Shown here in pieces: positions 9,001 through 21,000 of a stretch of 64,000 nt of DNA. A program made the translations under genes and the position numbers. Numbering within the stretch: position 1 is the stretch's first letter; each line of letters begins with the position of its first letter. Source of the stretch: Salinibacterium sp. NK8237 (lineage in GTDB: Bacteria > Actinomycetota > Actinomycetes > Actinomycetales > Microbacteriaceae); assembly GCF_015864955.1 (NCBI RefSeq), contig NZ_JADYWE010000001.1, positions 1,612,001 through 1,676,000 on the forward strand, given 5' to 3'. The notes beneath the pieces were generated by a model, which saw only the letters and a list, made by a program, of their open reading frames with translations, searched no databases and had not been told where the DNA came from.

Positions 9001-12000
9001 GCCTCGGTGGGCACCTCGACAGTGTTCGAGGTTGCGGAGATGGGATCGCCGCGCACCGGAACTGCCGTAGCGCTCGCCGTGTTCTCGACGTAGCCGCGGT
9101 CAACATCCGACTGACGGATGAGGTAGCTGGCCGTTGCGGTCACCGCCTCGGTGGGCGCGAGTGTTTCTACCGCGGTCGGCCACTGCACTATTGGCGTGCT
9201 CATACCGGGCAGCGGATCGGTCACAACGATCGAACCGATCGTCACGTTACCGGTGTTGCGAACCTCGAACTCGAAGTCGACAGAGTCACCGACGCCGTTC
9301 TCGCCTGTCAGAGCGATCTCGCCCGACTTCACCACTGTCATGCTCGGCTGCGGCTGAACCGTCGTGACGATAACTTCGTTGGTGGTCGCCGAAACGTCAT
9401 CATCGTTCGGGTCGGTAGCGCCGACATCCGCAATGTTCGAGATGTAGCCGCGGTCGATGTCTTCCTGCGTGAGCTGAACTGATGCTTCACCGATGACGGT
9501 TTCGCCCGGCAAAATTACGCCGGGCTGGGCCGGGTTCGGCCACGTGATGGTCGGAATGCTGAGGCCCGGGAGCGGGTCGCGCAGTTCACCATCGATGAGC
9601 GTGACGTTACCCGTGTTGGTTGCTTCGAGACGGTAGTCGACCCAGTCGCCGACCTGCCCGATTCCACCAGCGCGCAATACGCCCCACTTCGTGGTCTCCA
9701 GCTCGCCATTCGCGACGATAGCGACGGTAGCGGGAGCATCCTCTTCGAAGGCAACACCGGACGGCGGTGTTGCACTACCGGTCACGACGTTCGCAACCGA
9801 GCCCGAGTCGATATCTGCCTGGGTCAATTCGTGGGTCGCGGTGGCCGTGACAACAGCGCCGGGCACGAGCGTTCCTGCCGTAGCGGTGGGCCACGAGTAG
9901 ACGAGTGCAGACAGGCCCGGAAGCGGGTCAGCGAGTGACACCGAAGTGAGCGTCTGGTTACCGTTGTTCGTCAGAGAGAACTCGTACTCCACGAGGTCAC
10001 CCTCGAAGCCGGTCGAACCGGGAGCGAGGGCACCACTCTTGGTGACGAGGATGTCGGGCGCAGCCGCATCCGTCGGCGTCGATTCGAGAGCCGTGTTGCT
10101 CGCAACCGCAGCGTCGGTCGGCGAGGTTCCATCGGCCACTGCAGTGTTGTCGACCGTGCCGGCATCGACATCAGCCTGGGTGATCGCGTAGGTTGCGGTC
10201 GCCGTGGCAATCTCGCCCGGAGCAAGAACACCGTTGGCACCTGGCCAGTTCACGACAGGCGTGCTGAGGCCGGGTAGCGGGTCGGTGATCACGATCTCGT
10301 CGACCGTGACGTTTCCGGTGTTCTCCACCTCGAATGTGTAGGTGACGATGTCGTTCACACCAGCGCTCGCGCCCGTGCTCGATGACTTCGTCAACAGCAG
10401 CGAAGCAGCGGCCGGAGCAACAGTCGTCTCGGTAACTGTCGTGCTCACCGTAATCGTGTCGCCGATGGGCGGCTTTCCGCTGGCGGTCGCCACGTTCGAG
10501 ACGCTGCCGCGGTCAACGTCATCCTGAGTGATCGTGTAGTCAGCAGTAGCCGTAACCGTCTCACCTGGTTGCAACTCTCCGGTCGTTCCGGGCCAGGTGA
10601 AGACCGGGCTGCTCACACCGACGAGGGCATCAACGAGGTCGACGAGGGTCAGCGTGACGTTACCGGTATTGGTGATGCCGAAGTCATAGTCGATAGTGTC
10701 GCCCGCGTTGCCGGCGCCATCAACAGTTCCGTCCTTCGTGACGGCCATGCCCGCCTGCGGAGCCAAAACCACCGAAGCGGTTGCCGGATCACTAACAGCA
10801 TCGCCGCGCGGAGGGGTTCCAGAACCGGTCGCGTCGTTTGCAACTGTTCCCGCGTCGATCTGCTCTTGAGTAAGAGTGGATGTCGCGGTCGCGGTGACCG
10901 ATTCCCCCACCTCGAGCGTGCCAGCGGTGTCCGGCCACGCGTAGGTCAGCGCCGAAAGGCCCGGCAGGGTGTCCACAATCTCGACGCCGGTGAGGGTCAC
11001 GTTGCCGGAGTTGGTCAACTCGAACGACCAGTTGACGGTGTCGCCCTCGTCGGCGCGAGCCGGGTCTGAGAGAACGCCGCTCTTGGTGAGTTCCACCTCG
11101 GCACGAATTGTTTCGGTCGGAACCGTGTTCGTTTCAGAGTCGTCGGTGACGTCGGTGCCGTTGGGGTCAACGCCATCAGCGGTCGCGATGTTGAGAACAG
11201 CGCCAGCATCCACGTCGTCCTGGGTGATCTCGTAGTCAGCCGTCGCCGTTGCGATCTCACCGGGAGCGAGCACGCCGGGGCTCGTCGGAGTCGGCCACGT
11301 AATCGTGATCGCCGAGAGGTTCGGCAGTGGATCGGCGAGCGTGACGGAGTCCAGCGTGACGTTTCCAGAGTTCAGAATCTCGAAGGTGTAGTCGATGATG
11401 TCACCGAAATCAGCCGAGCCCTGAGGCGCACCCGACTTGGTGACCGTGATGTTCGGAGACGGCAACACCATCGGCACAATAACTTCGTTCGAGGCTTCGA
11501 CAATGACAACACCCTGCGGGGTCTGCGCCGACATGTCTGCAGTATTGGGGATATAGCCGAGGTCGACGTCTGCTTGCGTAATCACGTACGTCGCTATACC
11601 AATGACGGATTCGCCAACCGGAATCTCACCCGGCTTTTCGCTATCTGGCCACGTGATAACCGGAACAGAGAGACCCGGCAACGGGTCGAGCAGCTGGCCG
11701 TCGTAGAGCGTGACGTTTCCGTCATTGGTCACAGTGAGCGTGTATTGCACGGTGTCACCCACAGCACCGACGCCACCATCCAGAATCGTTCCCGACTTGA
11801 AGGGCGTGAGCACTGGTGCTGGCGTGATCGTCACTGTCTCATCGGCAGTGTCGTCGACGGTGCCTGCCGCAGGAGTTGTTCCCTCGGCCGTCACCGTGTT
11901 GTCGACCTTGCCCGCATCAACATCAGCCTGAGTCAGCTCGTAGGTGGCAACTGCGGTTGCACTCTGGCCGGGCGCAAGCATGCCGTCCGTCGCGGTGGGC

Positions 12001-15000
12001 CACGTGTAGGTCAGCGCGCTAAGCCCCGTGAGCGGGTCGGTCATCGTGACACCGGTGAGCGTCACATTTCCGCTGTTTCGCACCGTAAACGAGTAGTCGA
12101 TGATGTCGCCGGCGAAGCCCGTTGAGCCCGCCTCGAGCGCACCGTTCTTGGTGGTCTCGATCGCTGGAGCAGCGGCATCCGTCAGCACATCAATGGGGCC
12201 AACCGAGTCCTCGACCGCACCGAGCGGTGACGTGGCATCGACATCCGCCGAGTTGCGAACATAGCCGCGGTCAATATCAGCCTGAGTAATCGCGTAGGTC
12301 GCGGTTGCCGTTGCGGTCTCGCCGGGAGCGAGCTCACCGTCAGCACCCGGCCACGAGTACACGATGGTCGAGAGTCCGACAAGCGGGTCATCAATCGCGA
12401 CGCCGTTCAGGGTGGTGTTACCGGTGTTCTGCAGCGTGAAGTCGTAGTGCACGAGATCGCCGAAAGCCGCGCCATCCGGAGTGCTGCCGACCTTGTCGAT
12501 CGTCACCGAATCCGTGCGTTCGACCGTGGGATCGATGGCAGGGTCTGAGAATTCGAAGTACTCGGTGCCGTCAGGCGTGGAACCGAGAGCCTCAGCAGTA
12601 TTCGAGACGGAACCCGCGTCGACATCGTCCTGAGTGATCGTGTAGTCCGCGGTAGCCGTTGCTGTCTCGCCCGGAGCGAGCACGCGGTCGTCTCCCGGCC
12701 AGACGATCACCGGAGTGCTCACGCCCGGCATCGAGTCAATCAGAACAACACCGGTGAGCGTAACGTTTCCGGAGTTCGTAATGCTGAAGCTGTAGTCAAT
12801 GACGTCGCCCACTTCGCCCAGCTGGGTTCCCAAGCCACCCGTCTTCGTGATGGTGAAGTCCGGTGTTGCCGTGAGAGGAAGAGTCGCGGAGGCCGGCTGC
12901 GTAACAGCAGATCCCGTCGGCGGAACGCCCATGGCATTGGCGCTGTTCGCGAGCGAGCCAGCATCGATGTCGCTCTGGAGGAGCGTGTATGTCGCGGTGG
13001 CCGTGACGTCATCGCCCGGGTTGAGCAGTCCGTCAGTCGCCGTTGGCCACGCACCGAAGGTCACGCCGGTGAGGCCCGGTAGCTGATCGATGAGGTCGAC
13101 GGATGTCAGGGAGACGTTTCCGTCGTTGGTGACGGTGAAGCTGAATTCCACGGTGTCGCCCGCGACTCCGGTTGCTCCCGCAGCAAGGGCCGCGCTCTTG
13201 GTCGCACTGAGCGACGGAGCGGCGGCGACGACCTCGGTGACGACCTCGGGCGAGTCACCGGTAATCGCTGTGCCCTGCGCGTCGGTTCCACTCGCGGTTG
13301 CCGTGTTGCGAACCTCTCCCGCGTTCACGTCATCCTGAGTGATTTCGTACGTTGCCGTGGCGGTAACGCTCTCGCCGGGGGCGAGCGTCTGGGTGGTGTT
13401 TGCGACATCCCAGTTGACCGTGAGGTCGGTGAGACCGGGCAGCGGGTCAGCAAGAGTAATGCCGTCGATCGTGACGTTTCCATCATTGGTAATCGTGAAC
13501 GAGTAGGCGATCTCATCGCCAAGTTCACCAGCGTCGGCGACAACGGCAGTCTTGTCGACGGTCAGGATCGGAGCGGGTCGCACCGTCGGGATGACGACAG
13601 TGTTGGTGGTCGCCGGAACAACGGCATCGTTCGGTGTGAGCGCCTGAACTTCTGCCGTGTTTTCGATGTACCCAAGGTCGATGTCGGCCTGAGTAAGCGT
13701 GTACTCCGCGGTTCCGGTGACGGACTCGCCGACGCCAAGAACACCGGGCTGGGCCGGGTCTGGCCACACGATGTTGGGGTCGCTGATGCCGGGAAGCGGG
13801 TCGAGGAGTTGGCCCTCGTGCAGCGTGACGTTACCGCTGTTAGTGGCGGTCACGGAGTAGTCGATGATGTCGCCGACTTGACCGATTCCGCCAGCACGCA
13901 GCTCGCCTGTCTTGATCGCGCTCAGGCCTGCGTCGGGTTCAACAACAACCGTCGCGGCGACTTCGGTGCCATCCACGTCAACGGCGTTGGGGTCAACACC
14001 GGATGGTGTGGCCAAGTTCACGACAGAACCGGAGTCCACATCGCTCTGCTTGAGCTCGTAGGTCGCTACCGCCGTTGCGGTCTCGCCCGGAGCCAAGACG
14101 CCGTCGGTCGCGGTCGGCCAGATGTACGTGATGGCCGACAGATCTGCGAGCGGGTCTGTCAGCGTCACTCCGGTGAGCGTGACGTTTCCGTCGTTCGTGA
14201 TCGTGAAGGAGAAGTCAATGAGGTCTCCCGCTTCACCCTCAGAGCCGGATTCCAGTGCACCGGTTTTGGTCGCCGAAATAGCAGCGACCTGAGTGACGAG
14301 AGGCGTGACCGCGGCAGGCGAGTCATCCGTGACTGCGGCGCCGTCGCGAGCGGACTCGGCATCACCGGTCGCGATGTTGCTGACGGAGCCAGCGTCGACG
14401 TCCGCTTGAGTGACCGTGTAGTTAGCGGTAGCGGTGACCGAGGTATTGGGAGCCAGTTCACCCTCGACACCCGACACCCATTCGCCATATACAAGCTCAC
14501 TGAGCCCTGCGAGCGAGTCAGTTATCTCGGCATCCGTGAGGGTCACGTTCCCGTCATTCAGCAGCGTGATCGTGTAGCTGATCGTGTCGCCAACGTCTCC
14601 CGTGCCGTTGAGGACGGCGTCCTTCGTCGTGACGAGTGCAGGTGTCGCCGCTTCAGTTGTCACCGTGGCGGTGTTGGAATCTTCGTCAAGGATGTCGCCA
14701 GCGGGCGTCGACGCGAGCGCGCTCGAGTCGTTATCGACGAAGCCGCGGTCGATGTCTGCTTGCGTCAGAGTGTATGTGGCTGTCGCTGTCAGCACGTCGT
14801 TCGGGGCGAGCGAACCGGCAGGACTGCCGTCCCAGTCGTCATAACTGATCGCCGAGATTCCATCGAGCGGATCGATGATGCTGACTGCATCCAGCGTGAC
14901 GTTTCCCGTGTTCGTAACAGTAAACGTGAACGTGACGGTGTCGCCGACGCCATCTTCGCCGACGTCAACGGACGCCGCCTTAACAATCGAGATACCGGCG

Positions 15001-18000
15001 TCTGGTTGAAGCGGAACAGTCTCAGCCGTGGTCGCGCTGGCAACGGCGCCGCGCGTTGGTGTGCCGGATGCCGTCACCGTATTGATGATCGAACCAGCGT
15101 CGACATCCGCCTGCGTCAGAGTCGAGGAACCAGTAGCGGTTACAGACTCTGTCGGATCGAGTTGATTGGGGGTCGCTCCCGGCCATGATCCAAACACCGG
15201 AGTGACACCCGCGAGGGCGTCGTCGAGCGCAACCCCGGTAAGCGTAACGTTGCCATCGTTCGTGACGGTGAACGTCCAGTTCACGGTATCGCCAGCGTCT
15301 TGCCCCGTGGCGGTTCCCTCCTTGGTCACCGAGATCGACGGTCTCGCCGCTTCGGTAACCGTGGTGGTTGATGAGGAAAGGCTGTCAAAGAACTCTGTGG
15401 GGGCTGCGGTGGTTGCACCGTTTGCAACGACCGTATTGATGACCGAGCCAGCGTTCACGTCAGCCTGCGTGATGACGTAGTCAACGCTCACGGAGGTTGC
15501 GGGGTCGCCGGGCGCCAATGACGTGATGGGCAGCGTCGGCGTGGCCCCCGCCAACATCGAGTCCACCAGCGTGATGTCTTGGACCGTCACGTTTCCGGTG
15601 TTGGTCACGTCGAACGTGTAGGTGATTGTTGAGCCCACGACGTTCGGACCGGCGACGGTGCTTGCCGATTTGACGACGGTCAGTTCGGGACGGATTGCCG
15701 CGGTAGATACCGTGACCGTCTCGGAGGTGTCAGCGGCCTCGACACCCTGCGGAGATTGCCCGGTTACTGAGGCGGTGTTTTGCACACCACCGGCATCAAT
15801 ATCCGCTTGAGTGATCGTGTAGTCGGCAGTAGCGACAACCTGCTCGCCGGGCGCGAGCACGTAATCAGTGTCCGGCCACGGAGAGTACGAAACCGGGCCG
15901 AGACCTACCAAACTATCGTCAAGATCAATTGCGGTGAGCGTTTGGTTGCCGGTGTTACGAATAGTCATCGTAAAGGTGATGACTCCGTCGACTTCACGGT
16001 CGGTGACGGTCGCGGCCTTATCGACTTGGATGCGCGGGTCTGCCGTGATCGACACCGTCTCAGGGTCGGTCTCGGTGAAGGGTGTACCTGAGGGCGGAGT
16101 GGCGGTGAGCGTCGCCGTGTTGCTGACGGAGCCAGCATCCACGTCGGACTGCTTCACGGTGTAGTTCGCGGTTGCCACAACAGACTGTCCGGGAGTCAAT
16201 ACGCCCGTGGCACCCGGCCAGGTGTAGGAGATTGCACCAAGACTGGGCAGTGGGTCGGTGACGCCGACGCCGGTGAGCGTGACGTTTCCGGTGTTCTTTG
16301 TGGTGAAGGTGTACGTGATCACATCGCCGGCGCGGCCGACAGCACCAGGCGCGAGCGCGCCAGTCTTCGAGAAGGTGGCAGCCGGGTTCGCTGCAACCGT
16401 CGGAGTGATGACTTCATCCGAGGGGTCGGTGATCACACCGGCGGAGGGCGAGGTGCCCTGACCTGTTGCCGTATTCGTGACCGAACCCGTGTTCACATCG
16501 GATTGCTTGATCGTGTATTTCGCGGTGGCGACAACCTGGGTGTTGGGTTGCAGCGTTCCCGTAACTCCACCGGGCCACGCCCCATAGGTGAGTGTGCTGA
16601 GTCCCGAGAGCGGGTCACTCGCCGACACCGAAGTGAGGGTCGTGTTTCCCGTGTTGCGCACGGTGATGGTGTACGTGATGACATCGCCGACGGCGCCGGT
16701 TCCGGCAACGCTCGAGGTCTTGGTGGTGAGGATGCCGGGAACGCGCGTTGCGGTCGGAGTAGCTACCGCAGCAGACGACGCCGTGGCGTTCGCGCCTGCG
16801 GGAGGCTTGCCCGAAACGGACGCCGTGTTGTTCACAACGCCGGCGTTCTGGTCGGCCTGGCGGATAACATAGTCAGCCGTTGCCGTAATCGTCTGCCCCG
16901 GAGCGAGGCGGCCAACAGTTCCGCTGGTCCAGGTGCCGTAGGTGAGGGCGCTGAGGCCGGGACGCGGGTCGGCGATGATCACGTTGGTCAGCGTGACGTT
17001 ACCGGTGTTCTGGGCGGTGAAGGTGTAGCGGATGGTGTCGCCCACCACGCCCGTGCCGGGAGAAACGATGGCCGCTGTCTTGTCGAGCGTGATGGTGGAG
17101 TTCGATGCAAGGGGAAGGGTTGCCGGAGCAGTGGCCGTCGCCGGTGAACCCCGCGGCGGAGTACCCGAACCATTAGCGGTGTTCGAGACTGCACCGGCGT
17201 CGATGTCTGCCTGCGTGAGCACGTACGTTGCAGTAGCGGAAACGCTCTGGCCCGGAGCCAAAGTTCCTGCCGTCGAGGGCCACGTGCCGTAGGTCACGGC
17301 GGAGACGCCGGGCAGAGAGTCAGTAACCGATACCGAGGTGAGCGTCACATTGCCCGAGTTCGTGAGCGTCAGGCTCCACGTGACAACGTCACCAGCAACA
17401 CCCTGCGCGCCCGGCGCGAGAGCGCCCGACTTGGTCACACCGATCTTCGGTGCAGACGCGATCGTCGGCGTGACGAGCTGCGGCGACGGAGCAGTGACGA
17501 CAGCGCCGGTCGGAGGCGTTCCCGTGGCCGTCGCAATGTTCTTGACCGAACCGGCGTCGACATCCGCCTGCGTGATTGTGTACGTGGCGGTTCCGGTGAC
17601 GGTTCCGTTGGGGTTGAGCTGGCCACTGACGCCACCCGACCACACGTAGGTGGGGGTCGAAAGCCCAGACAGCGGGTCGGTCAGCGTGACGCCCGTGAGC
17701 GTGACGTTACCGGTGTTTCGTGCCGTAAACGTATACGTGATCGTGTCGCCGATCGCACCGGTTCCCGTGCCGCCGACAACAGCGCTCTTGGTCGTGACGA
17801 GCGCGGGCGCTGCAGCAACCGTGGGCACGACAGCCTGCGTCGACGTTGCTGTAGCAACCGGGCCCGATGGCGGCGTTCCGGATGCCGTAGCCGTGTTCTT
17901 TACGGAGCCAGCGTTCACGTCGGACTGCTTGATTGTGTACGTCGCCGTCGCGGTTACCTGCGCGTTGGGAGCGAGAACTCCGGTCGTGCCACCCGGCCAG

Positions 18001-21000
18001 GTGCCGAAGGTGACAGCCGAGAGGTCCGCGAGAGAGTCAGTGATGCCGACGCTCGAGAGCGTGACGTTGCCGGTGTTCTTGACGACGAAGGAGAAGGTGA
18101 CGGTGTCGCCGACCTTGTTGGCGCCCGCAGCGACTGCACCGGTCTTAGAGACGGTGAGCTTCGCTGCGGAGGCGAGCGGAACCGTCGCACTACTGGTCTT
18201 CGGAGCAGCGGCGCCGCCGATGACACCCGTTCCCGTAGCGGTCGCGGTGTTCGCGATCGAACCCGCATCGACATCCGTCTGCTTCACCGTGTAGGTAGCG
18301 GTGGCCGTCACTTGAGTGTTCGGTGCCAACGTTCCGGCGGTGCCCGAGGGCCAGGTGCCATATGTGATCGCCGAGAGGCCCGAGAGCGGGTCAGCAACTG
18401 CGGCACCCGTAATCGTGACGTTGCCGGTGTTGCGGATGACGAAGCTGTACGTCACGACCTCGCCAGCAACTGACGTGGAGCCAGCCGGCAGCGTGCCCGA
18501 CTTGACGAGCGACAGAGTGGGGGCCGGAGTAGCCGTCGTGGTGACCACGGGGTTCGAGTCATCGCTGACGGGAGTCGCGCCCGGAGCAGTTCCCGCAGCC
18601 GACGCGGTGTTGGCGATCGAGCCAGCATCCACATCCGACTGCTTCACGGTGTAGCTCGCGAGAGCGGTTGCGGTCTGGCCAGGAGCGAGGGTTCCCGCGA
18701 CGCCGGGCCACGTGACAACAGGAGTCGAGAGACCCACGAGCGAGTCGGTCAGGGTCACGCCGGTGATGGTCTGGTTACCCGTGTTCGAGATTGCGATCGA
18801 GTACGTGATCGAGTCGCCAACTTTGGCGCCCGAGGTGACGTTCGCCGACTTCGTGGTGGTGAGTTCAGGGGCGCCAGCAATCGTAGGTACGTTAGCGGTC
18901 GAGGGAGAAGACGTGACCGTCGCGTTTGTCGGAGTCTTACCCGAAACGGTCGCCGTGTTCGCTACCGAACCAGCGTTAACGTCAGCCTGCTTCACCGTGT
19001 ACGTGGCCGTTGCTGTCGCGGTCTCACCCGGAGCGATACGACCCGCGGTAGCGGTGGGCCACGTGTAGACGGGCGCCGAGAGGCCGACGAGCGAGTCCGC
19101 GATGGCGACACCCGTCATCGTGACATTTCCGGGGTTGGTGATGGAGAACGAGAAGGTCATCGTGCTACCGACGCCGCCGGTACCCGACGTGACGGCACCC
19201 GTCTTCGCCACGGCGAGAGCACCGTTAGCAGCGACCGGAACGGTAGCAGGAGCAGTTGCCGAGACGGCAGCACCGGTGGGAGGCGTACCGCGCGTTGTTG
19301 CCGTGTTGGCTACCGAGCCAGCGTCGACATCCGACTGCTTCAGAACGTAGGTCGCCGTGGCCGTGACTTGCGTGTTGGGGAGTAAGCGACCCGCAGTGCC
19401 GCTGGGCCACGTACCGAACGTGACGGCGGAGAGGCCGGGCAGCGGGTCGGTGATGCCGACGCTCGTCAGCGTGACGTTACCCGTGTTGCGCACGACGAAG
19501 CTGTAATTGACGGTGTCGCCAGCGACTCCGGTCGCCCCAGCGGCGAGAGCGCCGTCCTTGGCGAGAGAGATGGTGCGAACCGAGGCGACGGTCGGTGTGG
19601 TGACCTGGGGCGAAGGCCCGTTCACGGTGGCGCCGCCGAAGGAGCCCGTTGAGGTCGCTGTGTTCTTGACCGAGCCGGCATCAACATCGGACTGAGCGAT
19701 TGTGTAAGTCGCCGTGGCAGTGACCTGCGCGTTGGGCGCAAGCGTTCCGGTAACCCCTCCGGGCCAGGTGCCGTAGGTCAGAGCCGAAAGCCCCGTGAGC
19801 GGGTCAGCGATGGAGACGCCCGTGAGCGTGACGTTACCGGTGTTCTTCGCGATAAAGGTGTACGTGATGACATCGCCAACCGCACCGGTGCCTGCAACAC
19901 TCGCCGACTTTTGAGTCGTGATGGCTGGCGACGATGCGACGGTCGGCACTACCGCCTGCGGCGACGTCGCTGTGACCGTTCCGCCCGACGGCGTGCTGCC
20001 GGATGCCGTAGCCGTGTTCTTCACCGAGCCAGCGTTCACGTCAGCCTGCTTGATCAGGTAGGTAGCCGTAGCGGTCACCTGAGTGTTGGGAGCAAGCGTG
20101 CCTGCCGTGCCGCTCGGCCAGGTTCCGAAGGTGACCGCGGAGAGGCCAACAAGGCTGTCGGTGATACCAACACCGGTGGCGGTGACGTTACCGGTGTTGC
20201 GCACCACGAACGAGAACGTGACAGTGTCGCCGACGGAACCGTTGCCGCTGGTTACCGCACCCGACTTGGCCACGGTAAGCGCGGGGCCCGCCGTGATCGG
20301 AACGGTGGCAGGGCTCGTGCTGGTAACTGCGGCCCCAATGGGCGGGGTGCCCGTGCCGGTGGCCGTGTTCGCTACCGAGCCGGCATCTACGTCGGTCTGC
20401 TTGAGCGTGTAGGTGGCGGTGGCGGTAACTGACTGTCCGGGCGCGAGCGTTCCGGCGGTGCCCGACGGCCACGTGCCGTAAGTGAGCGCCGAAAGATCGG
20501 GAAGAGTGTCAGCTGCCGACACTGAGGTGAGGGTGACGTTGCCCGAGTTGGTGAGCTTGATCGAGAAGTTGACGGTGTCGCCAGCGCGCCCGGTCGAACC
20601 GGCGGCGAGCGCACCCGATTTGAGAGTCGTGACGACCGGGTTGGCGGCGACCGTCGGAACCGTGATCTCAGCCGAGGGGTTGCTGACAGTCGTGCCGGCG
20701 TGAGTTCCGCTACCGGTGGCGATGTTCTTGACGGAACCAGCATCCACATCGGACTGCTTGATGGTGTACGTCGCTACCGCGGTGACGGTCTGGCCGGGCG
20801 CGAGAACGCCCGTGGCGCCGGGCCAGGTATAGGTCAGGGTCGACAGGCCAACATGGGGGTCAGCGATGGTAACGCCCGTGAGCGTGACGTTTCCATCGTT
20901 CTTTGCACTGAAGGAGTAGTTGATGACGTCACCGACCTTGCCGGTAGCGCCGCCAGCGACTAGAGCCGACTTCGTGGTCGTGATGACTCGGGTCGGTGCG

